A stretch of 64,000 nucleotides of DNA from the NCBI RefSeq assembly GCF_014202945.1, contig NZ_JACHHW010000003.1, positions 62,001-126,000 on the forward strand. The letters run 5' to 3'. How positions within the stretch are numbered: the first letter of the stretch is position 1; every line of letters starts with the position of its first letter. This document shows positions 36,144-45,725 of this stretch, in pieces. Under the pieces are notes generated by a model, which did no database searches, was not told where the DNA came from, and saw only the letters and a program-made list of their open reading frames with translations. Source of the stretch: Zhongshania antarctica (GTDB taxonomy: Bacteria; Pseudomonadota; Gammaproteobacteria; Pseudomonadales; Spongiibacteraceae). Position numbers and translations under genes: made by a program.

Positions 36144-37007
36144 CTAGCCCTTAACTTTTTTAGCGTTGAGGGTAGCGCTGAGTAACTCCAGCGAGTAGGT
36201 GTCATCTTCGTCGGTTTGTTCAAGCCGAACGATCAAATAATTCCAGTCTTTCGCCAGCCACACGATGGTTTCGCTGTCGCTGTCTTCACGGCTGCGGCGC
36301 AGCTTCACGGTATTTAATTTGCCGACCGGGCTGTCGATGACTTCTTCACCCATTTTTTCAACCCGATAGGTTTTATGCTTGCCGCGGTTGACGACGGTTT
36401 GCACCATGGTGGTATCGAAGCGACCAGAAATTAGCGCTTGGCGCATTTGTAGTTGTGCGCTGAGTTGGTCAAAGGTGCCCGCCGTTAGCGGAGCTGACCA
36501 CGGTTTTCGGTATTTTTTATCGCTGGCGAGGGCGCGAGGCCAATCAAAATTAATTTTTTGGTCGTGTTTGCTGCTGAAACTATTGCTGTATTCATAACGC
36601 AGGGGCCGTAGGCCCATGGCGCCGTCTTCAATGATGCTTTCTTCACTGACTTTGATAAACATCAGTTTGGCGCGTTGGGATAGCTGCCAATTATTGCCCT
36701 GCTTGCTTAAGCTGCGAGTCGCCGTGGTGGTTAAGCTATTACTGCTAATTTTGTATTCAGCTTCGTAAGGTAGAATTTTGCTTGTTTGGGCCGCTGGGGT
36801 CTTAACGGACTCCACTTTAGTGGGCTCGGCGTTAATTGGCGAGGTTTTAGTGGGCGGGACGGGAACCAGCATTTTTGGTCCAGTATTGGGAATAGCGCTC
36901 ATGCCGCCGCCGCTTGCAAATACTTGGCTTGCTAAGCTGCAAAATAGCAATACGAGCAGGTTATTCTTGCTGAAAAAGAATGCCATTTTCGGGTAAGACT
37001 TGCTCAT
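36144..37007 (-). CDS. DUF3108 domain-containing exported protein
   Basis: 287 residues. Signal peptide at about 1-32 (FFFSKNNLLVLLFCSLASQVFA); a proline/threonine-rich linker follows, then the DUF3108 beta-rich domain from about residue 80: ILPYEAEYKISSNSLTTTAT, LRPLRYEYSNSF and AGTFDQLSAQLQMRQAL. The domain resembles half-barrel lipid-binding folds and is common in the envelope of proteobacteria; the function is unknown. The start at 37007 is inside purN (47-base overlap), supported by AAAGGCGG upstream; the next ATG at 36986 lacks a ribosome-binding site. Third gene of the purM-purN operon, a usual arrangement. Confidence 0.85.
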   Translation of the reverse strand: MSKSYPKMAFFFSKNNLLVLLFCSLASQVFASGGGMSAIPNTGPKMLVPVPPTKTSPINAEPTKVESVKTPAAQTSKILPYEAEYKISSNSLTTTATRSLSKQGNNWQLSQRAKLMFIKVSEESIIEDGAMGLRPLRYEYSNSFSSKHDQKINFDWPRALASDKKYRKPWSAPLTAGTFDQLSAQLQMRQALISGRFDTTMVQTVVNRGKHKTYRVEKMGEEVIDSPVGKLNTVKLRRSREDSDSETIVWLAKDWNYLIVRLEQTDEDDTYSLELLSATLNAKKVKG

Positions 37008-37611
37008 CGAATACCGCCTTTGAGTCCTGTAATACTAAGCGTCCCTCAGCAAACCATCGCGCCGCCAAGGGGTAGATTGTATGCTCTTTGGACAGTACCC
37101 GAGTCGCAAGTGCTGCAGCATCGTCGCCAGGAAATACCGGTATTTTTGCCTGAACTATCGCGGGGCCGCCGTCTAACTCTTCGGTGACGAAGTGAACAGT
37201 GGCACCCGCTTCACAGTCACCCGCATCGAGCGCGCGTTGGTGGGTGTGCAGGCCAGGGTATTTAGGCAGTAAGGAAGGATGGATATTAATAAGCCGCCCT
37301 AAGTAGTGGCGAACAAAGCGGGGGGTAAGAATGCGCATAAAACCAGCGAGCACCACCAAGTCGGCGTGATAGCTATCGATGCAGACTTGCAGTTCGGCAT
37401 CGAAGGCTTCGCGACTGGCGAATTGCGTGTGGTCGATGCAAACGGTAGCGATGCCAGCTTGCTTGGCTCGCTCAAGACCATAGGCTTGCGCCTTGTTGCT
37501 GATCACCGCGCAGATTTCGACGTCGGGTAGTAGGCCGTCTCTGCTGGCATCGATAAATGCCTGAAGATTGGAGCCGCTACCCGAGAGCAGTATGACAAGT
37601 TTACAGGGCAT
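36961..37611 (-). CDS. purN: phosphoribosylglycinamide formyltransferase
   Basis: 216 residues; formylates GAR with 10-formyl-tetrahydrofolate, third step of purine synthesis. GSGSNLQAFID (11-21) binds phosphate; the catalytic triad region INIHPSLLPKYPGLHTHQRA includes the Asn-His pair, and the loop DAGDCEAGATVHFVTEELDGG carries the catalytic aspartate. It starts 3 bases after purM, so the genes are translationally close. Confidence 0.95.
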   Translation of the reverse strand: MPCKLVILLSGSGSNLQAFIDASRDGLLPDVEICAVISNKAQAYGLERAKQAGIATVCIDHTQFASREAFDAELQVCIDSYHADLVVLAGFMRILTPRFVRHYLGRLINIHPSLLPKYPGLHTHQRALDAGDCEAGATVHFVTEELDGGPAIVQAKIPVFPGDDAAALATRVLSKEHTIYPLAARWFAEGRLVLQDSKAVFDEQVLPENGILFQQE

Positions 37612-37614
37612 GAA

Positions 37615-38664
37615 TTACATGCCTGCAATAGTGACTTGTGGCTCGTCTTCCCCTGCGGCTTCAATGCTGCCGATCTCTTGTGCCACTTCACCCTGTTGGG
37701 TAAGCATGTCGATAACGGCTTCGGCGTCATCGGCGGCAACGGCCATCACCATGCCAATACCGCAGTTAAAGGTGCGATACATTTCCCGTGGCTCGACATT
37801 GCCCTGCTCTTGCAGCCAGTCAAAGATGGCTGGGCGCTGCCAAGTGCTGCTGTCAATAACGGCCTTAGTATTGCGGGGCAGGACGCGGGGGATGTTATCC
37901 AGTAAGCCGCCGCCGGTAATGTGGGCAAGGGCGTTGACCCGATACTGTTTGATAACCCGCAGTACAGGTTTGATGTAGATCCGCGTTGGCACCAGCAGGG
38001 TTTCCCCTAAGGTGCTATCGCCAAAAGCTTGATCCAATGTGGCGCCGCTGTGCTCAATGATTTTGCGCACTAGCGAATAACCATTGGAATGCGGGCCTGA
38101 CGAGTTGATGCCTATCAACTTGTCGCCGATTTTGACCGAGCTGCCGTCAATGATGTCGGCCTTTTCGACCACGCCAACACAGAAACCCGCGAGATCGTAG
38201 TCATCGCCTTCGTACATGCCGGGCATTTCGGCGGTTTCGCCGCCGACCAGTGCACAGCCCGCCTGCTCGCAGCCGGTGCCGATGCCGCTAACAACGCTGG
38301 CGGCAATATCGACATTTAGGGCGCCAGTGGCGTAGTAGTCGAGAAAGAAGAGCGGTTCAGCACCGGTTACCAGCAGGTCATTGACGCACATGGCGACCAA
38401 ATCGATACCGATGGTGTCGTGAATGCCCACATCCATCGCGAGTTTGAGTTTGGTGCCGACGCCGTCGGTGCCGGAAACCAGTACCGGCTCTTTATAACCG
38501 GTTGGGATTTGGCACAGGGCTCCGAAACCGCCAAGGCCACTCATGACCTCTGGGCGACGGGTGCGTTTGGCAACATCTTTAATGCGTTCTACTAGCGCAT
38601 CACCGGCATCGATATCAACGCCGGCATCTTTATAGCTTAAGCTTGGCTTACTGGTGTCAGTCAT
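37615..38664 (-). CDS. purM: phosphoribosylformylglycinamidine cyclo-ligase (AIR synthetase)
   Basis: 349 residues; ATP-dependent ring closure to AIR, fifth step of purine synthesis. Recognisable are [56 protein letters not shown] and [14 protein letters not shown]. Full length. First gene of purM-purN-DUF3108, divergent from the DUF2066-perM-hda operon across 151 bases. Confidence 0.95.
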   Translation of the reverse strand: MTDTSKPSLSYKDAGVDIDAGDALVERIKDVAKRTRRPEVMSGLGGFGALCQIPTGYKEPVLVSGTDGVGTKLKLAMDVGIHDTIGIDLVAMCVNDLLVTGAEPLFFLDYYATGALNVDIAASVVSGIGTGCEQAGCALVGGETAEMPGMYEGDDYDLAGFCVGVVEKADIIDGSSVKIGDKLIGINSSGPHSNGYSLVRKIIEHSGATLDQAFGDSTLGETLLVPTRIYIKPVLRVIKQYRVNALAHITGGGLLDNIPRVLPRNTKAVIDSSTWQRPAIFDWLQEQGNVEPREMYRTFNCGIGMVMAVAADDAEAVIDMLTQQGEVAQEIGSIEAAGEDEPQVTIAGM

Positions 38665-38815
38665 AGTCGTTGGCTGTCCTCTAAGAGGGCGCCATTCTAG
38701 CTTGATTGTGAGTTTAATTCAGCAGCAAAAACGCGACTTTTTGCCACTACTCACGACGATGTCGCGGTTGCTTGCTACAATGGCGCCTCGCGACGGGTAA
38801 AAGGGCTTAAAACAA

Positions 38816-39907
38816 GTGAAGCAAATTATTAGGGTGTCGGTTGTTCTTTGGCTATTTGTCGTAGCTGGGATGAGTGCAGTGGTGGCCGGTACTGTGGCTA
38901 ATTTATACGATGAGCAGCTGGTGGTAGAGTCCCAGTCACCTGAAAGCCTCAAAAAGGCCGCCGCTGAGGCGTTGGAACGAGTCTTGGTGCGGGTCTCTGG
39001 TCGTGGTGATATTGCGAGCAATGCTGCCGTTGCCGGGCTATTGACCAGACCTGAGCCCTTGATTACGCAGTATCGCTACCAGCGCAGCAAGGATGAAAGC
39101 GGTGAGGATATACTGCAGCTCAGCCTCAGCTTTTCTCCCCGGCAAGTCAATTCAGAGCTACAGTCAGCGGGTTTACCCGTGTGGTCGGCGAATCGTCCCG
39201 CTGTGTTGGTTTGGCTGTTGGCAGATACCGCTGAGGGACGCCAGTTTGTGGGTACAGACAGTCAGGCTGAGCTTCTTAAGGATTTAAAAGAAGTGGCGCA
39301 GCGCCGGGGTTTGGATGTGCAGCTGCCATTATTTGACCTGGCGGATTCGACGAATTTAACGAGCGATCAGCTCTGGCAGATGTCGGTAGACGATGTGCGC
39401 CGAGCATCGGCGCGTTATTCCGCGCCATTTGTGTTGATGGGGCGCGCGTCTCAGTTTTCTACTGGGCAGTGGATTGCAAGCTGGATGGTTTTGCAGGGCG
39501 ATGAAGTGATCCGCCTTGAGAGCGAGGGCTTAGATGGACGAGATTTGTTAGCGAGACCAGTGGATGCGCTCGCTGACCTTCAGGCGTCAAAATACTCGGT
39601 GGTGGCCAGCGGGGGCGTTAATAGCGCTAATAGCTTGATACACGTTAGTGGTATCGCGAACTTTGCTGCTTACGCCGATATGATTACTTATTTAGAAGGC
39701 TTGGCTGTGGTTCAGCACGCTAATACGGTGTGGCTCTCGGATAACGAATTGATATTGGAGCTGGTATTAAATGACGATATGGAAAAAGTTAAGCGCTTCC
39801 TGAGTCTCGATGGCCGTTTGACAGAAGAATCCGCCGGTGCGATGGCAATGAGCAGTGCAGCGCTATCTGTGCGAGGCTTCTATCGCTGGTCTGGTAAGCG
39901 CCTATGA
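38816..39907 (+). CDS. DUF2066 domain-containing exported protein
   Basis: 363 residues from a GTG. Signal peptide residues 1-24 (VLWLFVVAGMSAVVA). The DUF2066 domain starts at YDEQLVVESQSPESLKKAAA with the conserved ALERVLVRVSGR motif and PLITQYRYQRS. The family has unknown function and is almost always next to perM and hda between purM and the ispZ region in gammaproteobacteria, as here. The stop overlaps the perM start in ATGA. Confidence 0.9.
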   Translation: MKQIIRVSVVLWLFVVAGMSAVVAGTVANLYDEQLVVESQSPESLKKAAAEALERVLVRVSGRGDIASNAAVAGLLTRPEPLITQYRYQRSKDESGEDILQLSLSFSPRQVNSELQSAGLPVWSANRPAVLVWLLADTAEGRQFVGTDSQAELLKDLKEVAQRRGLDVQLPLFDLADSTNLTSDQLWQMSVDDVRRASARYSAPFVLMGRASQFSTGQWIASWMVLQGDEVIRLESEGLDGRDLLARPVDALADLQASKYSVVASGGVNSANSLIHVSGIANFAAYADMITYLEGLAVVQHANTVWLSDNELILELVLNDDMEKVKRFLSLDGRLTEESAGAMAMSSAALSVRGFYRWSGKRL

Positions 39908-40995
39908 ATGCGCTGCCAAAGCCCCTGTGGGTGATTGTTGGCCTTGGGCTAATTGCACTGGTGATCCATTTGTTGGCGCCAATATTAATGCCGTTTTTAC
40001 TGGCAGCAGTATTGGCTTATATGGGTGACCCTCTTGCCGACAGGCTGGAGGCAAGGGGTATGGGGCGGACGTGGGCAGTAGTAACGGTGTTTGCCACCCT
40101 TAGTCTTGGTGGTGTGCTAATTTTACTTGTTACCCTGCCGCTTCTGATTGAGCAGTTGCAGTTATTAATGGAGCGTTTATACGACGGCCTGCGCTGGGTG
40201 CAGTCTACAGGCTTGCCTAAACTACGTGAATATTTGGACCTGCCAGAGCAAACTCAGCCTATGGCGAGCGCTCGGGAAGCAATCAGTGAACATTGGGCGA
40301 GTGCTGGCGGCATACTTTTTTATCTGTGGAATAAGGTCAGCGGCTCCAGTCTGGCCTTGATTGCGTGGTTGGCCAATATGACCTTGGTGCCAGTGGTGAC
40401 GTTTTACTTGCTTAGGGACTGGGACGTTTTGATGATGGCAATTCGCAATTTATTGCCGCGCTCGATTGAAATACGCACCGTGCTTATTGCTAAAGAGTGT
40501 GACGAAATACTGGGTGCTTTTGCCCGTGGCCAGCTACTTGTTATGTTGGCCTTGGCTGTAGTGTATACGGTAGGGCTGTGGATAGTGGGTCTCGATTTGG
40601 CGTTGCTCTTGGGCTTGGCTGCGGGTTTGGCGAGTATCGTGCCGTATCTTGGGGTTATCGTCGGTATTGGTGCAGCCGGTACGGCGGCGTTTTTTCAGTT
40701 TGATGGTCTTTGGCCGCTGGCGGGAGTCGCGGCGGTATTTGGCTTTGGTCAGTTATTGGAGTCGATGCTGTTAACGCCACTCTTAGTTGGCGATAAAATT
40801 GGCCTACACCCTGTAATGGTTATTTTTGCTATTTTGGCGGGCGGTCAGCTGTTTGGCTTTGTCGGTATCTTGCTGGCCCTGCCTTTTGCGGCCGTAATAA
40901 AGGTGATGATTAACCATTTGCACGAATATTATAAGCAAAGTGGATTTTACGGTGCCGTTCCCGCCTCCGCCGAAGAGCGGGAGCTGGGTGATTGA
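39904..40995 (+). CDS. perM: AI-2E family transporter / PerM-like permease
   Basis: 363 residues with eight predicted membrane helices: a pair at about residues 8-45, one near 60-80, one near 150-180 and a cluster from 205 to 345. Family landmarks are LMPFLLAAVLAYMGDPLADR and the LASIVPYLGVIVGIG segment. Members export signalling molecules or act as Na+(Li+)/H+ antiporters; the role of this gammaproteobacterial branch is not settled. It overlaps both neighbours (ATGA with DUF2066; one base with hda). Confidence 0.88.
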   Translation: MNALPKPLWVIVGLGLIALVIHLLAPILMPFLLAAVLAYMGDPLADRLEARGMGRTWAVVTVFATLSLGGVLILLVTLPLLIEQLQLLMERLYDGLRWVQSTGLPKLREYLDLPEQTQPMASAREAISEHWASAGGILFYLWNKVSGSSLALIAWLANMTLVPVVTFYLLRDWDVLMMAIRNLLPRSIEIRTVLIAKECDEILGAFARGQLLVMLALAVVYTVGLWIVGLDLALLLGLAAGLASIVPYLGVIVGIGAAGTAAFFQFDGLWPLAGVAAVFGFGQLLESMLLTPLLVGDKIGLHPVMVIFAILAGGQLFGFVGILLALPFAAVIKVMINHLHEYYKQSGFYGAVPASAEERELGD

Positions 40996-41690
40996 TGGCT
41001 AGTCAGCAACTGCCATTAGCGCTCAAACTCGACAACGATGCTACTTTTGATAATTTCTATATTGCTGATGAGCACCGGCTATTGCTTAATCAGCTTCGCC
41101 AGCAGGCAATGGCGCAGGGGGAGAAATGGATTTATCTCAGCGGCGGAGCAGGGCGCAGCCACCTTTTACAGGCTTGCTGTCATTTGGCTGACGCCAATGG
41201 CCTGTATGCTCGCTATATTCCGCTTGCCGACGTTGTGGACTATGAACCCGAGGCCCTCCTAGAGGGCTCAGAATATTTAGATTTACTCTGTTTAGACGAT
41301 CTAGATGTGGTCGCGGGGCGGCCAAATTGGGAGCGGGCACTGTTCAATTGCTACAACCAGATGCTGACAACTGGGGCGCGGATGTTAGTTGCCTCGGCAA
41401 AGCCAATAGCGCAGCAGGGTATCGCTCTAGCCGACCTGCATTCACGGTTGCAAAGCTTTAGTGTTTACCTGCTTCGCGATTCCGATGAGGCGACGCGACT
41501 TGCAGCATTTCAGTTTCGGGCTAGACTGCGGGGTATTAGTATTTCGGACGCTGTTGCTGAATATATTTATATGCGTTGTCAGCGAGACCTTGCGAGTTTG
41601 TTTGGGATATTGAATACTCTTGACCAAGTCAGCTTAGTAGAACAGAGAAAACTGACCATCCCATTTATAAAAAAAGTGATGGAATGGTGA
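40995..41690 (+). CDS. hda: DnaA regulatory inactivator Hda
   Basis: 231 residues, AAA+ protein related to DnaA that stimulates hydrolysis of DnaA-bound ATP with the sliding clamp. The N-terminal clamp-binding motif QQLPLALKL (4-12) and the modified P-loop SGGAGRSHLLQACCH are characteristic, as is LCLDDLDVV for Walker B. The ATG at 40995 overlaps the perM stop by one base; an in-frame TTG one codon earlier is less likely. Confidence 0.92.
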   Translation: MASQQLPLALKLDNDATFDNFYIADEHRLLLNQLRQQAMAQGEKWIYLSGGAGRSHLLQACCHLADANGLYARYIPLADVVDYEPEALLEGSEYLDLLCLDDLDVVAGRPNWERALFNCYNQMLTTGARMLVASAKPIAQQGIALADLHSRLQSFSVYLLRDSDEATRLAAFQFRARLRGISISDAVAEYIYMRCQRDLASLFGILNTLDQVSLVEQRKLTIPFIKKVMEW

Positions 41691-41932
41691 TTATTTTTTA
41701 TCTGAAAATTTGGTAATAGCGCAAAATACGGCTATTTTTAGCATGTGCATGGGAACTTGCCTGCTAATAAGTGTTCGGAGTGCTGATTTTTAGGGATGCA
41801 TTGTCCGTTGGGTGGCGTGGTAAAATTACACAAAATCAGACGTGCAAGCGTCAATGCCCGTGTTATTCTGAGTTAATGGCGTGCTTTCACGGCATAGCAA
41901 AGGAAGTTTCTAAAAAAATGAAGGGGAGTGTT

Positions 41933-43039
41933 ATGCGTAAATTTATATTGGGTGCAGCTGTTGCAAGTTGCATGTTGCCAACGATAGCGTCTGCAGCTGA
42001 AGAAGGCACATGGTATTTGAACCCTGCAATCGGCTACCAAGTATTTGATGGTTCGCGTGACTTAAGCAGCACCGAAGTGGCCTTGTTTGGTGCTGAATAT
42101 GTTCTCAGTAAAGACTGGGGCATTGAATTGCGTGGTTTGTACAGTGTTGCGGCAAGTGATCGCAATATTCGTGCGTTGGATCAAAAGATTCTTGGTAGTA
42201 GCGTCGATATGCTGCGCTACTTTAGCAATGACAGTAAGTTCACTCCTTACCTAGCAGGCGGTATGGGTGTTATTGAAGCAGATTATGAAAGTGGCCGCTA
42301 TGACAGCCAGACCCAGCTAAACGTGGGTGGTGGTGTACGTTATACAATTGATGAAAAATGGTCCGTCCGCGGTGATACGCGCATGGTTTACGGTACTGAC
42401 CACGAAACCCGTGACGGCAATGCCTCAATTGGTTTGAGCTACGCGTTTGGTGGTTCAACTGTTGCCAAGCCAGCGCCAAAACCAATGATGTCTGACTCTG
42501 ATGCCGATGGCGTTGAAGATGGCGTTGACCAGTGCCCAGGTACACCAGCGGGTGTTGCTGTAGACGCGAAGGGTTGTGCTTTGGATAAAGACGGTGACGG
42601 CGTGCCAAACTACCGTGACAAGTGTCCAAATACCCCGGCGGGTCGCCAAGTTGATAAATTCGGTTGCAAGTTTGTGATCAAACACTCCGAAAGCATCAAG
42701 TTGGAAATCAACTTCCCGAACAACTCTGACGCCATTCCAGTTGCCTATGCCGTAGAGCTGAAAAAGGTCGCTGCGTTCATGACTAAGTTTACTGGTGTGA
42801 AAGCAGTTGTTGAAGGTCATGCCGACAGCAATGGTGCCGCCGCTTATAACAAGCAGCTGTCACAGCGTCGTGCAGACTCTGTACGCAACGCGCTGATTCG
42901 CGATTACAATATTGCGGAAAATCGTCTGAGTGCAGTTGGTTATGGTGAAGAGCGTCCGATTGCTGATAACAGAACTGCGGATGGCCGTCGTGCTAACCGC
43001 CGTGTTGTTGCAGTAATGCAGGCAGAAGTTACTGAATAA
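41933..43039 (+). CDS. OmpA-family outer membrane protein with thrombospondin type 3 repeats
   Basis: 368 residues. Signal peptide 1-22 (LGAAVASCMLPTIASA). An N-terminal eight-stranded barrel (about 24-175, ending in GNASIGLSYAFGG) is followed by two calcium-binding TSP3-type repeats, DSDADGVEDGVDQCPGTPAG near 188 and DKDGDGVPNYRDKCPNTPAG near 218, and a peptidoglycan-binding OmpA C-terminal domain (about 260-365; VEGHADSNGAAAYNKQLSQR). It links the outer membrane to the cell wall. The start at 41933 is preceded by AAGGGGAG; in-frame ATGs upstream lack a signal peptide. A strong terminator follows. Confidence 0.92.
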   Translation: MRKFILGAAVASCMLPTIASAAEEGTWYLNPAIGYQVFDGSRDLSSTEVALFGAEYVLSKDWGIELRGLYSVAASDRNIRALDQKILGSSVDMLRYFSNDSKFTPYLAGGMGVIEADYESGRYDSQTQLNVGGGVRYTIDEKWSVRGDTRMVYGTDHETRDGNASIGLSYAFGGSTVAKPAPKPMMSDSDADGVEDGVDQCPGTPAGVAVDAKGCALDKDGDGVPNYRDKCPNTPAGRQVDKFGCKFVIKHSESIKLEINFPNNSDAIPVAYAVELKKVAAFMTKFTGVKAVVEGHADSNGAAAYNKQLSQRRADSVRNALIRDYNIAENRLSAVGYGEERPIADNRTADGRRANRRVVAVMQAEVTE

Positions 43040-43056
43040 GCTTCGGTAATCTCAAG

Positions 43057-43083
43057 GAAAAGGGGCTTCGGCCCCTTTTTTTA
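43057..43083 (+). terminator. rho-independent terminator after ompA-like gene
   Basis: AAAAGGGGC pairs with GCCCCTTTT around a TTCG tetraloop (43057-43078), continuing into T7. It lies 17 bases after the stop codon. Confidence 0.95.
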
Positions 43084-43304
43084 TGCCCAAATGATAGCTC
43101 GGTAGCGCCGAGACCCAAATACACCTCGCAGTAAATACCCGTCCCAGCTGTCAGTTTATTCGTAAAATGAGTCACTCCTTACGCCAATCACTACCGTAGT
43201 AGCTCGGTCTGCACTTGTCCTTTTGCGCTCAAACACCCGTGTTTGACTAAATATTACCAACGATTTGTGCCGCGGCGCTGCTCTTTTGTAGGCCTTTAGT
43301 TAAC
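43084..43304. other. non-coding stretch upstream of the molybdoenzyme operon
   Basis: About 220 bases with no open frame of note. Together with the following sigma-54-like site it makes a 355-base regulatory region, long enough for upstream activator binding; I could not identify an activator site. Confidence 0.45.
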
Positions 43305-43320
43305 TGGCACGGTTCTTGTA
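43305..43320 (+). promoter_or_regulatory. candidate sigma-54 promoter of the molybdoenzyme operon
   Basis: TGGCACGGTTCTTGTA matches the -24/-12 consensus (TGGCACR, four bases, TTGCW) at every defined position except the -12 C, which is T here. Spacing of the GG and TG/GC elements is correct. It lies 118 bases before the ATG at 43439. Confidence 0.5.
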
Positions 43321-43438
43321 GATATTAGTTAGATAGCGCCGTAAATAGCCCGTAAATCACCATAATGGTGCGCTTGGCGGCGGCTTGTAATTGTCCGCGT
43401 GCTCTAATTTAGTGCTGCGGTGAGGGAGGACGATGTAG

Positions 43439-45622
43439 ATGATCTTTGGGCGTAAGAATAGAAAACCAATCACAATCACTGATAAGAAAGTTGTCGAGTG
43501 GAAATACGCCGTATGCGGATATTGCTCCACCGGCTGCTCAATTGAGGTTGGTTTAAATGCCGAAGGCAAACCAGTGACCAGTCGTGGCAAGGGAAATGCG
43601 CCCGTCAATCAGGGCAAACTGTGCATAAAAGGCATTTTTGAGCACGAGCTGAGTGATAGCGCTGGGCGCGGCGTAGAGCCGTTGATTCGCAATAAAATAT
43701 ACGATGCTTTTCAGCCCACTAGCTGGGACACCGCACTGGATAAAACTGCCGCCGAATTTATGCGCATACAGGAAAAATACGGCCGCGACAGCGTGGCCGT
43801 AGTGTCTACTGGGCAATTGTTGACCGAGGAATTTTACACGCTAGGTAAATTGGTGCGGGGTGTGATCGGCACCAATAACTACGACGGCAATACGACCTTG
43901 TGCATGGCCTCTGCAGTTTCGGGCTATAAGCGCTCCTTTGGTGCAGACGGCCCGCCAGGGTGCTACGACGATTTTGAAAGCACCCACTGTTTAATGGCCT
44001 TTGGCTCCAATTTGCCTGAGCAACATCCTATTATTTATTGGCGCTTGAAAGAGGCGCTGGAAAAACGCAAATTCCCGCTGATTGTGGTGGACCCGAGGGT
44101 CACCATGTTCGCTCAGTTTGCCGATATTCATTTGCCGATTACACCCGGTACGGACCTTGTTCTATTGAATGCGCTTGCTCACGTTATTTTGGCCGAAGGT
44201 CTACAAGATGAGGCGTATATTGAAGCCCACTGCAATGGTTTTGATGAGTTGAAAGCAACCGTTGCCAAATACGATCCGGTGACGGCCTCGCGAATCTGCG
44301 GTATCGATGCCGATATGATTAAAAACGTAGCCCGAATTTATGCCAAGGCGCCGTCGGCGATGAGCATCTGGACTATGGGGATTAACCAGAGTACTCATGG
44401 TACTGACGGTGTATGCGGTATTAACAACCTAAATTTGATTACCGGCAATATTGGTATTCCCGGTGGCACTAGCCTGTCTATTACCGGCCAGTGCAATGCC
44501 ATGGGTACGCGGGAGTGGTCCTCATGCTCGGGTTTGCCCGGCTACCGCGCCCTTGAGAAGCAAGAGCACCGCGACGAGGTGGCTAAATTTTGGGGTATCG
44601 ACGAAAGCTTCTTCCCTGCCAAGCGGGGCCTCCAGCAAACTGATATTTTTCCAGCGATTGAGTCTGGCGAGATCAAAGCCTTGTGGATTGTCGCCACCAA
44701 CCCCTTAACGTCCATGCCCAACCAGCCTCGGATTAAAAAGGCCTTAGAAAAGCTGGAATTCATGGTGGTGCAAGACGGCTATAAAGACTGTGAAACCGTT
44801 AATTTTGCCCATGTGTATTTTCCTGCTGCGGTGTGGGGCGAAAAGGAGGGTGTGCTTACCAATACCGAGCGGCGAGTGAATTTAGTGCGTAAATTCGTTG
44901 AGCCACCGGGCAATGCCAAGGCTGATCACTGGATTTTTAATGAATTGGCGAAGCGTTTTGAGCGCGGCCAGGCGATGAGCTTCCCTGACAGTACCTCAGA
45001 TATTTTTGATGAGATGAAGCTGCTTTCTAAGGGAGCGACGCGCAACCTCGATATATCGGGGATGAGCCATGACCTGATTGAAAGTCAGCGTGGGATCCAG
45101 TGGCCGATGCGGGAAGGCGACGACACCGGTAATCCCCGCTTGTATAGCGATGGCGTTTTTCCGTCACCGAATGGCAAAGCCAATTTGCTCGCCATGGATT
45201 ATATCGAAGATAACGAAGTACCCGATGACAGCTATCCGTTCTGGTTAAACAGTGGGCGGGTAATTGAACATTTTCACACCCGCACCAAGACCGGGAAAAT
45301 CGGTAATTTAAATAAGTTTAGCCCAACACCGTATATGGAAATGAACCCAGATTCGGCGCGGGAGCAGGGCGTTAAACATCAAAGCTATGTGCGCCTGGTG
45401 TCTAAGCGCGGTGATGCCGTGGTAATGGTTCAGCTAACCCAGCGGGTGCCCCATAACATGGTGTTTATCCCGATGCATTATCACGACTGCGTGAATCGTT
45501 TGTCCTTGGGCTTACTGGACCCTTATTCCCGCCAGCCGGCGTTTAAGCAGTGTGCTGTGCGCATTGAGCAGATCGATCAGAAAGAAGCGGGGCGGCTCAA
45601 TGTTGAGCGCCGAGCGTATTAA
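43439..45622 (+). CDS. molybdopterin oxidoreductase catalytic subunit (DMSO-reductase family, NasA/NapA-like)
   Basis: 727 residues. An N-terminal [4Fe-4S] site has Cys26, Cys29, Cys33 and Cys62 (CGYCSTGC, then KLCIKG). The likely molybdenum ligand is Cys155 in TTLCMASAVSGYKRSFG, as in nitrate reductase and formate dehydrogenase branches. Further cofactor motifs: FGSNLPEQHPIIYWRLKEAL, VDPRVTMFAQFADIHLPI and the C-terminal FHTRTKTGKIGNLN molybdopterin-binding domain. There is no Tat signal; the protein begins MIFGRKNRKPITITDKK, so it should stay in the cytoplasm. GAGGGAGGA precedes the ATG. The substrate is unknown; nitrate, a sulfoxide or an N-oxide are possible. The electron-transfer subunit is encoded next. 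Confidence 0.85.
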   Translation: MIFGRKNRKPITITDKKVVEWKYAVCGYCSTGCSIEVGLNAEGKPVTSRGKGNAPVNQGKLCIKGIFEHELSDSAGRGVEPLIRNKIYDAFQPTSWDTALDKTAAEFMRIQEKYGRDSVAVVSTGQLLTEEFYTLGKLVRGVIGTNNYDGNTTLCMASAVSGYKRSFGADGPPGCYDDFESTHCLMAFGSNLPEQHPIIYWRLKEALEKRKFPLIVVDPRVTMFAQFADIHLPITPGTDLVLLNALAHVILAEGLQDEAYIEAHCNGFDELKATVAKYDPVTASRICGIDADMIKNVARIYAKAPSAMSIWTMGINQSTHGTDGVCGINNLNLITGNIGIPGGTSLSITGQCNAMGTREWSSCSGLPGYRALEKQEHRDEVAKFWGIDESFFPAKRGLQQTDIFPAIESGEIKALWIVATNPLTSMPNQPRIKKALEKLEFMVVQDGYKDCETVNFAHVYFPAAVWGEKEGVLTNTERRVNLVRKFVEPPGNAKADHWIFNELAKRFERGQAMSFPDSTSDIFDEMKLLSKGATRNLDISGMSHDLIESQRGIQWPMREGDDTGNPRLYSDGVFPSPNGKANLLAMDYIEDNEVPDDSYPFWLNSGRVIEHFHTRTKTGKIGNLNKFSPTPYMEMNPDSAREQGVKHQSYVRLVSKRGDAVVMVQLTQRVPHNMVFIPMHYHDCVNRLSLGLLDPYSRQPAFKQCAVRIEQIDQKEAGRLNVERRAY

Positions 45623-45725
45623 TTAGCGCGGCGTATAGTCGCGCAGAACACTTTGTAGTTTGTCATATTGTTTTTAGAGCAGCCTAGTACCAGCAGTGCG
45701 AGGCGTTCGACAAAGGGTCTTAAAT

